Of a stretch of DNA of 64,000 nucleotides, positions 1 to 11,589 are shown piece after piece. The DNA is from Luidia sarsii (Eukaryota; Echinodermata; Asteroidea; Paxillosida; Luidiidae), in assembly GCA_949987565.1 (NCBI GenBank), contig OX465105.1, positions 23,318,653-23,382,652 on the forward strand. Direction: 5' to 3'. Under the pieces are notes generated by a model, which was given only the letters and a program-made list of their open reading frames with translations, did no database searches and had not been told where the DNA came from. Made by a program: the position numbers and the translations under genes. Numbering within the stretch: the stretch's first letter is position 1; the number at the start of each line of letters is the position of its first letter.

Positions 1-1400
1 GGTTTTTTTCAGACCAAATGCAGACCACTTTGTAACGAAGTTACTGCTTGTAAACAATTACAGAATACTATTTTCGAGTGTGTGTCTATACACAGTGGCC
101 CGACAGCTGGCATAAAAAGGAATAACACAACTACATTGGTCCAGGTCAAAGAATAGCATCCTTATGTTGTGTGATCCAACATGATTGTGCATGAAATATA
201 GCACACCATTTGTTTCGCGAAAATACGGCATTGTTCCGAGAAAAAAAATCGTTTAGATCTAGGGGTGAGACGTAAACGATTAATTTCACTCTTTCCTCCA
301 AAAAATACAGCATTTTAGGCAGAAAGTGACAGTGTCCAATCTTTCAAACAGCTAGTCAACAAACATATACTTGGACTTGATGTGTAGCATTATACCTGTG
401 TTCCATTCATGGACTGGCAAGTGAGTTATACTTTCTGGGGAATGGTACATGTGGCTGGATGACTCATTGTGTTTTAGTTAAACCACCAGCCTTACTAGAG
501 CACTTGTGAAGTATGAGCTGGCTGAACTTGATCCTTAAATTGCCGGAGAACAGTTCAGTAAGATCTGGTTCTGTTTCCTTTTGTTCCTTTTTTCCCCTCC
601 GGCAGGGCTTAGTTCTTCACGTGGGTTTCCAGCCATATGTGTGCTTCCTCCACCTCTTCTTTTGTTTATAATTTATACTAAGAATCCTTTGTTTTTTTAT
701 TTTTCTTTCTGAGCAGCAGCGAACCATTTTGATTGGACTAATTTGGAACTCTCCTAAGCAATGATATCTGAATTAGCTATTGTTCGCTTTTGTACAATAT
801 ATATAATAAACAAATAAATAAATAAATCAGTGCAAGGTTTCTACCATAATCCCCCTTTAAACTGTATTTAAAAGCTTCATGTAAATCCACGAACATTTCT
901 GTTTTTCTATTCTACCGATGTTGTGCAGGGGATTTCAACAACATCAGTCTCTTCTCGGAGGGTTAAGTTTCGAAAACCTTTGACCTTATTCAAGAAAAAA
1001 GTGCTAAAGCATCGTATCGTTCAAGTATCTTCTGCGACTTGATATTCCGAGTGTACGTGTACACAATAATGGAGCTAATCGCATAGACCGCACACGTAAT
1101 GGGGGAGGCCGTTATACTGCCACAGCGTATGCCCACGTATCAAAATTTCTCTAAAACGCTGGGTTACGCTGAACCTACGATGTATCTTTCAATTCTGGGC
1201 CTATACAAAGCGTATTAATAAGGATTTGGACCTATACAGGTATAACTTAATAACTGTATAACTTATACCAGTGAATGCTTAGCGTGTTGCCGGCGTTTAC
1301 AACTTATGTCCAACGATTATAGTTTAATTTATGCATAGCGCGGCAGAAAAGTTTTGTGCATGAAAAAATAAACCGACTGGTTTGGCCAAAAAGTTCTCCT
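1..1400. other. Intergenic, no gene recognised
   Basis: I see no coding exon here. Two stretches (about 160-345 and 865-950) resemble, in inverted orientation, the sequence at 20800-21130, including the shared words GCATGAAATATAGCACACC and AACATTTCTGTTTTTC, so they belong to a dispersed repeat. A short AATAAATA run lies near 808-825. Confidence 0.5.
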
Positions 1401-4400
1401 TCACCGTACTTTCATGGAAATCTGCATCAGGGCGTAGTTGTGGCCGTGAAGATGGCTCCACACGGCACCGACAGCCGTCTCCGAGTTATGACCTCCTTGG
1501 AAGTACTTGCCGTTGAGGTTGCTATTGTGGCAGGAGTTATACCACCAGGCACCGTGATAGGTGGAGGCACAGTTGGAGCCCCAACTGTCTCCATCGTAGT
1601 CGTAGGTTGAGAAGGCGGATCCGTGGTGATAGCTTAATGAGTCCCCAGCGTTACCATTGTAGCCCCAGAAATATCCTCGGTATCTGCGGGTATGGACAGC
1701 ATGGTATAGCGATTCAATGGCAGCCCACCATTAATTACCACCATTCATTACTCTGAGATAGAGCCTCTGGTATTAAAGCAATATACACCACCCCAGTCCT
1801 CGCAGCATCACGTCTGTCTGCGTATTTCAGCCAAATCTTGGCACGGGAAATGAATGGGTTGGGTTAGCTGCCTGGCGAGGCAGATAGCCTAACTCAGCTA
1901 TGTCCCAGCCCACTTTGTGGACTATACGCTGTATATCTCCCCTTGTAAAATAACCGAATGGGTTCATGGTTTTCGTAGAGCTACTGTACCTCGATCGGCA
2001 CTAAAGCAGGTTTAGCGCGAAAGTTCATCCACGGACAAACTTGTTTTCGACATCAATATTCGGTGATGCGCATCGCCTTTGAATGTTTGTATTCGGGTAT
2101 TGTTTGCCGAACACAAAATCTTAGTCAGAGTTTGACTCGGAGGGCTGATTCTACTGAGCAAGTTATTTGAGAGGCAGAGAGGCAGAGAAGCAGAGAGGCA
2201 GAGAGGCGGAGAGGCGGAGAGGCAGAGAGGCGGAGAGGCGGAGAGGCAGAGAGGCGGAGAGGCGGAGAGGCGGAGAGGCGGAGAGGCAGAGAGGCGGAGA
2301 GGCGGAGAGGCGGAGAGGCGGAGAGGCGGAGAGGCGGAGAGGCGGAGAGGCGGAGAGGCAGAGAGGCAGAGAGGCAGAGAGGCAGAGAGGCAGAGAGGCA
2401 GAGAGGCAGAGAGGCGGAGAGGCGGAGAGGCGGAGAGGCGGAGAGGCAGAGAGGCAGAGAGGCAAAGAGGCAGAGAGGCAGAGAGGCAAAGACTCTACAT
2501 ATGAATTTGTGTTGCTCACATAAAGTGTGTTACCCCGCGAACGCCACTTAATTGCTGAACGAAAAACCTCGTTAAAATCCCACTTTTCTCCGGTTTCCAC
2601 TCACAGTTTGATAACCGCGCTGGCAAATCTCTGTTTCGAAAAAAAAGTCATTTCCTTGCGTAATTGCCAAGAAAAGGATTGCAATTTGTTTTCATCAATG
2701 AAAACAACTTTCGAGTTTGCAAATGCGAAGTTCTCCTGGTTTTCAAGGGCGAGTGCGCAGTTTTCGACACGCCAGCCATTATTTTTATATCAACTGCTGT
2801 CAACCACATGTCACTCCGATTAAGCCGGACTGGCTCTTCACTGATGGAGACTGACCGCACCAGATTGAAACCCTGATCTTAAGCGAACAAAAGTGGGTGT
2901 AACAAATTCGTAATGTTTGAATGTCTGTAGTGCCATCTGGAATATTTCCCAAACAGATTTTAGAAATAGATTGAATCAGCCACTGCATTCAATAGAGGAA
3001 GGTTTGCGGTGACACCATGTATACAGTCTCTTAAAGGAAGAGGTGTGGTTCTGAAAAGAACCTGAGTGGTAACTCGACGTTTCGACCAGTATGCTCTGGC
3101 CGTCATCAGGAGAATGCCTTGCATTCAGTTAATACAGAGTAACATTACACTAACATAGCCTATACCGTAAAGATTCCTAGGAGAGTTTGGGGAAAACTTT
3201 GGCAAGCGGTCACCTTTCATTTTCAAAGGTACAGGATCAACTACAGAATGAATATGCAGCTTATAATAGCAATTTCTATCATTTGTGGGGGGCGTTTATC
3301 TGCATACCTGTCATTCGATGCGTGGATGTAGAAGGAGTACTTGGCGTAGTAGGACCCCCAGCTCCAGTCTATCAAATCAACACGCAGAGTCCTGGTCGTA
3401 TACGCTATGCGGTACAAGTTTTCCAAGCCTAACCAATACTCGCCGTTGAGGGAGCCAAAGCCATTGACGTAGTCGCTCCACCCTCTGTAGAATTCCTGTG
3501 GTAATTGATTAGAATTTAAAACAAGTACAAACATGCGTATTTCTTTTCGTAATCCACATGCACTGTCATGACTACGAGGCAATTATATAAAGCCGTAACA
3601 AATTGCAAGGGCGACGTCGTGTTTTGTTGCCATCGTGTGGTTTTATCGTCAAGAATGTCACCATTTGCTCCGGTGGTTTTCTTACGATATGATCGGGACT
3701 CTTGTCAAAAAGATCATCGGTTGGGTACCAGATGATTTGACCCGTCCGATGTCGTTTCCATCGGATAGCCATCGGGTATTTTTCATCCCAGAGTCCGGTA
3801 CAATCGGCTTTCTACCGGGGGGGGGGGGAAATCTTATCGGTCGGATGAAAACAACCGGCACTCAACAGATGATCTTTTTGACAGGAGACCTCATTAGGAA
3901 GCGAAATAAACCACAAATTGACATACCACGGAGCCGTCCAACCGGCGCTGGAACACCGCCCAGCCGCCTCCATCGGTGTCCATGTCGCAGTACACGTCGA
4001 AAGGTGTGCCACCGCCGGGGTTGACCTGAAGGACCCCGCTCGTCGCGTGTCCATTGTCCCGGTAGACGGCACACGACTCGGCAACGCCGTCGTAGGAGGT
4101 AGCTGCAAACACAGGGGAATGACAGAGGCGATTTAGCTCCAGCTCAGGTGCAGGGTTTGCTCTTCCACTGTTTTATGGATAGACGACTTTTGCTTCCCTG
4201 GTCTTTCTACCGTGAAGATTTTGCCCAATAGTGGCTTGCTGGTGTTAAACGGGAGCGTGGTGAATCAGGGGTTGCGCGTCGGAACGAATCTGCGTGACAT
4301 ATTCGTAGAATGGACAAGCAAGGTAGGGAAGCACTATCTGGGATCCAGCCGGGTAGGTCATGAATAATTCAACACAGTGACGTAGAAGTGAAGTGAATAT

Positions 4401-6425
4401 CTTAATATGTACATGTACACTGTACATTGTGCAGTACATGTATATTATTCATATACGTCATATTGTTGAATTATTCATGACCAACCCGGTTGGAGCCAAG
4501 ATAGTGCTTCCCAGCAAGGTAGCAGGACAAGCACAATTTGGGGACGAGGTTGACCCTTTACTCACATAGAGTGCATTGCTCCCCTTTGAAGCCCTCTGGG
4601 CACGTGCACCTGAACCACGGCGGATGGCAGAATTCGCTACAAGCGGCCGAGTTGAAGCAGACGTCGGTGTCAGAGCAGGTGAATGTTGCACTATCCTGAA
4701 AGAGCAAAGATGAAACAGTTATGATGGGAAGAAAACACATCGCAAGAGTAGAAGGATGTATTCTCAAAAATAGAATGGGTATAAATAGTTTGCTTGGAGT
4801 TGAACAGAATAAGTCATTAAAGAGATCGAGTCTGACGTGTCTTTCTTTACATTGTAATTCTAAAGTTCTGTCAAGTATCACTACTTCTCTGTATGTATTG
4901 AAAGAAGATGATTAAAAAGATCAACCCTGTAAATTATTTAGAATGTTAAAATTTAGTGGGCCTGACGTTTCGATCCTAGCAGGATCTTTCTCAAAGGCAA
5001 ATTTAGAATGTGATAGAATCTGCCTTTGACAACGGTCCTGCTAGAATGGAAAAATGTCGTACCCTCCTGCCTCCTCATTTGTTGGCATCATGTTTGTATA
5101 TTACTTTAAATATAAATCACTTAAATGTTGACACATATCTGTGTTAATTCTATTCAGTACTGACAGTAACTTGAATACAGGGTGCCAATACCGACACACT
5201 TTACCCAATAATTTAAAAAGAAAGTCAAAGAAATGAAAGAAAGCTGACAGGGAACAAGTCCCGGTCTCGTCAATTTTTTTTGAAAAGGTCCCAGTCTTTT
5301 CTCTTTTGTTTACTTGAATGAAAGTGGGGGTGTGATTCTACAGATAAAATAATAATAATAATAATATTGAACATTTCTCCAGCGCCAGAATCCGTCTGCA
5401 AGGAAGACGCCCAATGCGCTTCAATAACAACATCATACAGAAATCAAAGACAAACACCATTATTATTTAGCAGAACTACGATCGAACAGATGTGTTTTCA
5501 GAGAGAATTTGAAGTCAGAAATGGAGGACAGATACTACGAACTTCTTGAGAAGGAGCATTCCAGAGGGTAGGACCAGCATGGGAGAAAGCCCGCTCACCC
5601 CATGAATTATGCATGTGCGGGACAGCAAGCAGATAAATATCTGATGATCTAAGACATCTACCGGGTTTGTAATACTTAGTAAATAATAGTAAACTGCTGT
5701 TATATTGTGGCGCAGCACAAGACAGGCGATGGAAAACCAGCAACAACATCTTGTATTTAATACGACCAGCAACAGACAGCTAATGTAAATTGATAAATGA
5801 AAGTAAGATAGGAGTAATATGAGATCTACCAGGAGACAAAATGACAATCGTGGCAATACGGTAACAATACAGCGGTTTAATGGTTGAATTGCTTCTGACT
5901 GGCACCCCCCCCCCACCCCAGCAAAGATTAGTCGACTATTTTAGAAGGGTTGGATAGCTCAGATGGTAAGAGCGCTGCTACGCAAAACGGAGGGGTTTCG
6001 GTTCTGGTCCTTTTTGTATCAATTGAAAAGGTTCAAGTTTGAGAATGGATGGCCGCGTGTTGGCCCTACAGTCGAATTACCTGCCAGTGACCGCCAGAGG
6101 CTGGGTCGTAATAGTCAAAGTCCTTATCTTCCACCAGGTCGTTCGGGTCTGTGGAGCGGGTGGCGGCGTTCACTTGGCAGATGCCCAGCTCCGGGGCGAA
6201 GTTAAAGGACTTGCAGCCGTCGCCCTGTCTCAGGCACAGGCTCAGGCACTCGGCCTTGGACCGAACCTGGGTGATGTTGCGGACCAAGTGTCCGGCCAGA
6301 CGCTGCTCCTTGTCCGACGACTCTCGGGCCATGTAGGACCAGTCGGTGGTGCACGACTGGCTGGTGGGACTCGCCCACACAGCCAAGAGCAGCAGCACCG
6401 ATACCACAGACAGAAACTTGCTCAT
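1401..6425 (-). CDS. Secreted PAN/apple-EGF-fibrinogen C-terminal domain protein
   Basis: Five coding exons on the minus strand: 6425-6081, 4695-4566, 4102-3927, 3495-3308 and 1683-1401, each with GT/AG borders. They total 1122 bp (373 aa plus stop), and the junction phases 0, 1, 0 and 2 all match. Residues 1-24 form a signal peptide. Residues 25-110 are a PAN/apple domain with the CKSFNF...CQVN signature. An EGF domain spans about 122-156 (cysteines 128, 134, 138, 145, 147, 156). A fibrinogen-related domain runs from C169 to the end, with DMDTDGGGW, the calcium-type acidic run D308/D310/D312, NC318 and GAWWYNSC331. I chose the Met at 6425 because the hydrophobic signal follows it directly; an in-frame Met 15 codons upstream gives a charged leader. 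Fibrinogen-related proteins often bind acetylated glycans and act in innate recognition; here the ligand is unknown. The introns hold a minisatellite, a MITE and a LINE fragment. Confidence 0.9.
2170..2492. repeat. 8-bp minisatellite GAGAGGCR
   Basis: About 40 tandem copies of GAGAGGCG/GAGAGGCA lie in the last intron of the fibrinogen-domain gene. Reading frames stay open on both strands only because of the repeat. Runs of the two unit variants are blocked rather than mixed, as expected from unequal exchange or slippage. Confidence 0.95.
3005..3135. mobile_element. Dispersed repeat fragment (FB-2/SINE tail type)
   Basis: The stretch contains GGTTTGCGGTGACACCATGT, GGTTCTGAAAAGAACC and CTCGACGTTTCGACC. 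The same words recur at 23580-23705, 57530-57640, 57843-57920 and in the large palindrome at 62742-62894, so this is a copy of one interspersed family. Confidence 0.6.
3698..3888. mobile_element. MITE-3 copy
   Basis: About 190 bp bounded by inverted ends TCTTGTCAAAAAGATCATCG and GATGATCTTTTTGACAGGAG, sitting in the intron between the two middle fibrinogen-domain exons. A second copy in the opposite orientation is at 41174-41362. A run of G interrupts the middle of this copy. No coding capacity; the transposase family is not identifiable. Confidence 0.7.
4955..5050. mobile_element. Dispersed repeat with CCTGCTAGGATCGAAACGTC-type core
   Basis: Contains GGCCTGACGTTTCGATCCTA followed by GCAGGATCTTTCTCAAAGGC. 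The reverse complement recurs at 27700-27935 and 38770-39030, and a folded-back version lies at 20355-20425. Probably a SINE or LINE tail. Confidence 0.55.
5498..5749 (-). mobile_element. LINE (non-LTR retrotransposon) 3' reverse-transcriptase tail fragment
   Basis: The minus strand encodes [15 protein letters not shown] followed by [14 protein letters not shown] and then a short R-rich end. This matches the conserved C-terminal tail downstream of reverse transcriptase in CR1/L2-like LINEs (pattern: Y.P.R.LRSS, then G.RAFS.A.P.LWN.LP). The catalytic core is absent, so this is a dead 5'-truncated or decayed copy in the first intron of the fibrinogen-domain gene. Clade assignment is tentative. 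Confidence 0.6.
5890..6012 (+). mobile_element. tRNA-derived SINE (SINE-1) copy
   Basis: Carries the A-box-like GGATAGCTCAGATGGTAAGA, followed by a decayed anticodon arm and B-box region. The preceding GACTGGCACCC and AGCAAAGATTAGTCGACTA are also shared with other copies (34371, 56068). The best-preserved copies have an anticodon stem CTGGT/ACCAG with loop ACGCAAA, which looks derived from a tRNA with anticodon GCA (Cys). Confidence 0.65.
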
Positions 6426-6499
6426 CCTTGCATCCGAACCGTTTCTCCGACCCGGGCAGAGTTTCACCAAAGCTCGTCAATGATCTATTAGCGTCCACT

Positions 6500-7578
6500 T
6501 GTTACCGAGCCTGTGTAAGGTGGGTGGTGCAAATAGGAAAGGGGTCGATACCGGTTCTTTTCATGTGGGCCGATTCTTCTATCGATCCACAGAATCGTTA
6601 CCAAGGACGAGTCCCAAATAAGAATACGGCATCGATTAATCGCTGCTTCTCAAAGTCCTGAAGATCGGGAACAATACACGCACACATATGTAGTCTTAAA
6701 TGTGCTATTATGTGCACCTTTGACAATCCATTTCTTGGACAATGAATGAAGTCCCTGTGGAATTTTGCATGGGTTGAAGGAGAGGTGGGAATTATATTGC
6801 ATATATATATATCGTGGGAACCCCCGTTTTCGACGCTACACATTTTCGACGCTTAGCCTTCTAACTCACATCGCACTATGAAAACAACCCCGTATAACGA
6901 TCTCAGACTTCGTATCTTACAGTTGGTTTCCTGCTCTTGTCCGTCGCCGAAAATGTGGAAATTTAAGGCTTTTCCAGTAGGCCAAACTCGTGTGATTCAA
7001 AAAGTTGCTCTTTTGGAGTCTATTTTCCTAGGTACAAAATTGGCAGTTGCTTCGAAGCTCCAGTTTTCTTTATTGTTGGTCCTAAAAAAAATCTGAGTGT
7101 ACCATAATAAACCCCAACATCCGTAGAAAAAAATATATCACGCAACTTGAGGCAGTCCGTTCTGGGTAAAAACTATGGAGCCTCCTATAGGGCGTCTCGC
7201 TTATATATTTTTTGAAATTTATTTTTTATTATTATTTAAAGACAAAAAGTAACATGGCCCAATAGGCTTTTTTTTTAATGAAAAAAATAAAAGGGCAGCT
7301 AGAGAAAGTACCAAGAAGGAGGAAATGTGTCTCTGGAGTGATATTGGGAAAGGTCATAACTGAAGAAGCAGCGAGAAAGAGGATTGTGGAGTTTTTTTTA
7401 AACGTCACAAAAGAAGACATCAACCAGACCAAAACGTTTTAAGCATTTTAATTATGAATGATTTGAGGAAAGTGTTAGAAGTGGAGAAAGTGACTGGGAC
7501 CTCTTTTAGTGTGAAACTTTCGTCCACATTGTTCAGTTTGAAGAAAAGTCCTTATATCGTCGAAAACCGGTTATTGGA

Positions 7579-7622
<44 letters not shown>

Positions 7623-8310
7623 TGTTACGTGCGCAGTTCCGAAAGGGTAAAGAATACAGGCACGGTAGAACAAAGAAGAATAGAAAAATTGCGACGTCAA
7701 CAATTATCTGGCAATATTCATTTAATTAAACACAAACTGGGTACCATATCTGTATATATATATATACATACATATATATATATGTATATATATATACTGT
7801 ACTCGCAAATCAAGTGCAAGAGCAAACATTTCAAACTTGAACACAGCAAAAGTGAGCTTATGTTTGAATTCTTGTGTATCAAATAACATTATGGTAATGA
7901 CATACAAGTGACTCCGGAAACGTCGGTTAGGACACAAAACCTCGACGCAAGTTTCAAACACCCGTTTCGCTATAGTTCCCTTAATTTTTGGGCCCCATTC
8001 CTGTCACAATTGCCTGATTTGTATGCAAGTTGATTGATGATAATTATTATGTAAGATTGTTGGTAGCATGTGCTTTTGGCAACGTAAGCTAAGTGGAGGT
8101 GAACAACGAGCGTGGTTTCACGATATTTAGTTTTGTGTGTTTGGCTCGCCATAAGCGAAGTCCGATCGCATACTAAGCATTTCTTACACGCTGAGTAACC
8201 CCACCCATATTACGTAATTACCCATACCTAGCTATCCGTGCGTTCCCATATAATTTGCATACGTCCTGACCTATCCTCATTCAGGTGAACTCACACACAT
8301 TGAGTCCATT
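6500..8310. other. Intergenic, AT-rich, no gene recognised
   Basis: Holds a (TA)n microsatellite at 7581-7616 and a second AT-dinucleotide tract at 7752-7797 that is nearly self-complementary. No exon with splice signals and protein similarity was found on either strand. Confidence 0.5.
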
Positions 8311-8313
8311 CCT

Positions 8314-8604
8314 TTGCTCCTTCACGAAATTCCAACCTCGAATTTGTTTCTGCGTTTGGTTCTATACAAGTCATCTTCAGTCTACTCGATCTGCAGTATG
8401 TCCACGACCAGTGACAACGATGCTTCCCTTATTTTCAGCAAAATTAAGGACTACTTCGACGCAAAATTCAGCACTATATCCAAACCTCAAGACGAATCCA
8501 CCGCTATAAAAGAACTGAACCTTAAATTGCAGGCTAAAGAACTCACTAGACCAGGCAACATCGCCCAGTTCGAGTTTTGCGGCAAATTGGAAATTTTGCT
8601 TTGA
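8314..8604 (+). pseudogene. Possible retroelement ORF fragment
   Basis: An open frame from a Met at 8398 reads MSTTSDNDASLIFSKIKDYF, then a Lys/Leu-rich helical stretch and NIAQFEFCGKLE before the stop. The pattern of a short amphipathic leader followed by G.N..QFEF resembles N-terminal fragments of repeated metazoan retroelement proteins. It has no partner domain nearby, so I treat it as a relic; it could be chance. Confidence 0.2.
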
Positions 8605-8868
8605 CCAATGCATTAATTGCTTATTTGCTCTACAAAGTTTCGCGACGACAATTTATTTGAGGGAAACTGTTGGTCTGGAATGATGTCCTGGACTGCAATG
8701 CCCCGTCATATACTTAAAGTTGGGTCTGTAAACGTATTACATCACCGACAGTGTCAGCCGTCCAACCGCCGTGGGCGCACATAAGGTGGGTTGTGCATGG
8801 GGTACCGGAACAATGGGTGGGTACTCAGAACAATGGGACCGCTCCTTGTGGGGTACTTTTTTGGTACC

Positions 8869-9310
8869 CCATAAGATATAACATGATGTTTGCGTCGAGG
8901 AGAATGTAATTCAAAGAGGTTTTTGCCCTTACGCGACGTGGTGTTAAACACCATTTCAGCTGCCTGAAATATTTTTATCAGGCACCGGGCAAAGCACTGA
9001 GCATTCAGTGTTTAACACCACGTCGAGTAAGGGCAAAACCTCTTTGAATTACATTCTCCTCGACGCAAACATCATGTTATATCTATGATGCAACGCGGTA
9101 CCCGCCACTATACATTATTCGAATCCACCACACGACCTCGACCAGCTCGGTGGTCCAGTGGTTAAGACGTCCGTACTAGAATTCGGGAGTCGCGGGTTCG
9201 AATCCTGCCCGAGCTGCCTGAAATATTTTATCAGGCACCGGGCAAAGCACTCGGCATTCAGTGTTTAACACCACGTCGAGTAAGGGCAAAACCTCTTTGA
9301 AGTACCCCAT
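8869..9310. mobile_element. FB-1 foldback element with tRNA-like module (composite)
   Basis: The segment 8871-8951 (starting TATAACATGATGTTTGCGTC) is repeated in inverted orientation at 9005-9087, giving arms of about 80 bp around a 55-bp centre. A tRNA-like module follows at 9144-9215, then another partial arm (about 9220-9305). Related elements lie at 22527, 23040-23515 and 43590. It looks like nested or tandem insertions of one family. Confidence 0.7.
9144..9215 (+). tRNA. tRNA-like sequence, probably SINE/foldback-borne pseudo-tRNA
   Basis: 72 nt with a perfect 7-bp acceptor stem (AGCTCGG/CCGAGCT), an A-box GTGGTCCAGTGGTTAAGACG, a B-box GGTTCGAATCC and a T stem with one wobble (GCGGG/CCTGC). 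The anticodon stem is poor and no canonical U33 can be placed, so a working tRNA is unlikely. Three more copies share the same stem sequences. Confidence 0.4.
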
Positions 9311-9319
9311 AAGGTTTTC

Positions 9320-10090
9320 ACGAAACTGGTTATTTGGAATTAACTCAAAAAGGAGGAATTTCCGAGGTATGTTTATACGTCGCAAATAGAACTGTTTTAT
9401 ATAAGGGACGTTCGCTAGAAATTTCAGCCTAGGAAAGTGATTCTGGTTCGAATGGGAACGATTTGAATGAGGCTTTTCTGGGAGCGTTTTTTGTTTTTTT
9501 AGTACACGAGAACAAAGGGAATACCCCCACAAGTATACGCGTGTACGGGTGGGTGGCATCACAGCAGTGATTACACAAGCCTGCATTGTCCTAACAGCGT
9601 GTTCAGCTAGGCACGAGGATCTCAAGGCATGTACGCTACCCTTCACGATCGATGAAACGGGAAAGAGAGCAACGGTGGAATGCTACACTTTAAAAACGGT
9701 GCTCACATCATGCACACGGATGAAGTATGTTGAGGCACATGGTGCACGATACATGCGCACGAGGTGATGCTCATGTGCTTGAGGCACAGTAAATAGGGAG
9801 ATGTTCGTGTACATGGAGCACTTCATGCACCTCATCCGACTTTTGCTCAAGTGATTACAATGGCCCATGTGCTTGAGCTACAGTATTTCATGTGCATGAA
9901 GTACAGTAGGAGCCTCAACTGTTCATGATTCTGGGACAAATATGTGCCATTGCAGAAGTGCATGAGGTGCAGTTCGTTTTTACAGTGTACGTTCGGATGT
10001 CAAAGCATGGGATTACTCAATGAATTACTGAACGAAACGATCGTCATCTTTGCTATCTTAATACTATTTTTGTGAAAAATGGCAGAGGAA
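9320..10090. other. Intergenic, no gene recognised
   Basis: Nothing protein-like. The part 9700-9975 repeats imperfect words such as CATGTGCTTGAGGCAC, CATGCACATGAGGTG and TGCATGAAGTACAGTA, an old degenerate tandem repeat or dispersed element. Confidence 0.4.
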
Positions 10091-10094
10091 TTTT

Positions 10095-10225
10095 TGACTG
10101 GAGCGGGACTTGAGCCCAAGACCTCTGGTTTTGCGTACCAGCGCTCTTACCATCTGAGCCATCCATCCCTTAGATAGTGGCCTTTCCAAATGCATGTATA
10201 GTCAACTAGTCTCGGGTTCAAGTCC
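10095..10225 (-). mobile_element. SINE-1 copy
   Basis: On the minus strand GGATGGCTCAGATGGTAAGA, anticodon arm CTGGTACGCAAAACCAG, then GGTCTTGGGCTCAAGTCCCG. This is one of the best-preserved tRNA heads, with a perfect 5-bp anticodon stem and loop ACGCAAA. Confidence 0.7.
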
Positions 10226-10402
10226 CGGTTCAATCTAAGGTGCAATTTTTTTTCTCCAAAAAATGGTTTATCTTATATTTGTTTAACTTAGTGGTCAATG
10301 AAGATCACATTTACATGCCGAATCAGGAAAAATAGTGTTTCTTAAATTGTATTAGTACTTTGGTCCGAGTCACAAAATAATAATTCTAGTCGCATCTTTC
10401 GA

Positions 10403-10762
10403 GTGTGCGTCCAAGTCCCAAGTCATCCTGCTTTGAGTCTGAGTTCAAGTCCCAAGTCATCCTGCTTTGAGTCTGAGTTCAAGTCCCAAGTCATCCTGCT
10501 TTGAGTCTGAGTTCAAGTCCCAAGTCATCCTGCTTTGAGTCTGAGTTCAAGTCCTAAGTCATCCTGCTTTGAGTCTGGGTTCAAGTCCCAAGTCATCCTG
10601 CTTTGAGTCTGGGTTCAAGTCCCAAGTCATCCTGCTTTGAGTCTGAGTTCAAGTCCCAAGTCATCCTGCTTTGAGTCTGGGTTCAAGTCCCAAGTCATCC
10701 TGCTTTGAGTCTGAGTTCAAGTCCCAAGTCATCCTGCTTTGAGTCTGAGTTCAAGTCCCATG
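10403..10762. repeat. 34-bp minisatellite
   Basis: About eleven nearly identical copies of a 34-bp unit beginning CAAGTCCCAAGTCATCCTGC and ending TTTGAGTCTGRGTT. Copies differ mainly at one A/G position, indicating recent expansion. Confidence 0.95.
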
Positions 10763-10941
10763 TCCCCAAGGTCGAGTCCGGATTCCAGTCCGAGTCAAAA
10801 AGGTCTGATTCATAAATTGCAGATGAAAGGAGAAACAAAGTAAATCGGCGTTGAAATGAAGTCGGTATTCATCGAGAGTGTGACCGCGTTCTGCTTCATC
10901 TGTTAAGTGGTGGATGGCTATGATACAGGATTGTCTTGCAG

Positions 10942-11096
10942 GAGCATCATTTTGGATCCCATCGACACCCACACCAAGATCGACGGTCTAGACACGTGGA
11001 TTATATCGAGAATTTCATGCACCAACATGAACGAAATGGTCCTTCCCAAATGTTGTTCCATTTTTAGCGACAGTATCCTGAGTAAGCCATACGTTG
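10942..11096 (+). other. Exon-like segment of unknown identity
   Basis: Between TTGTCTTGCAG and G|GTAAGT lies a 155-bp segment open in one frame for 51 codons (it includes LDPIDTHTKIDGLDTW and ISCTNMNEMVLPKCC). I recognise no family and see no partner exon. It may be an orphan exon of a gene not resolved here, or chance. Confidence 0.15.
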
Positions 11097-11340
11097 GTAA
11101 GTCTTAGTCTTGCTGTGTGAATGCGCGGAGTGGCCTCAAGGGTTCGTAATCCTACCCCCTCCCATCCACTGTGCCTCATGGTGACTGGACCCAGTCTAAG
11201 AGCATGACGTCACGGTTTTTGTTTATCGGCCATCTTGGATTACACACATGAGCACGTCACCGCCGTTCCTAGCATTCGCACGTTTATCTCAAGCGTAAAA
11301 TGCTATGCCTTTCTATGTGGCCTCATCTGCCTTCAGATAT

Positions 11341-11588
11341 TTGACCCGGCACAACGACATGAGGAATATCCCACCAAAACACTTTTCGAGTAAACGACGC
11401 CTGAAGCTAAAGTATCTTCACAATTCGATTAAAAATAAAAATACAAAAATATATTTTTGGAAAAATTAAGTATTACAGGATATTATAATTTGATTATTTA
11501 AAAGCTAATGGTATACTCTTTCACTTCATTAGAAAATCTCAAAATCTCAAAAGTGGGGGTTATTCCTCATTTTGCTATGCCGGGTCAC
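11341..11588 (+). mobile_element. MITE-1 copy 1 (forward)
   Basis: A short non-coding element with imperfect terminal inverted repeats of about 33 bp. The left end is GTGACCCGGCACAACGACAT (here TTGACCC), the right end is the reverse complement of GTGACCCGGCACAGCATAAT. The A+T-rich interior includes CATTTGAAAGCTAATGGTAT in the family, with TTTAAAAGCTAATGG in this copy. It is flanked on both sides by ATAT, an apparent 4-bp target duplication. Confidence 0.85.
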
Positions 11589-11589
11589 A

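Noticed and set aside
2163..2600. 145- and 118-codon frames across the GAGAGGCR array
   Set aside because: Tandem repeat artefact in an intron of the fibrinogen-domain gene.
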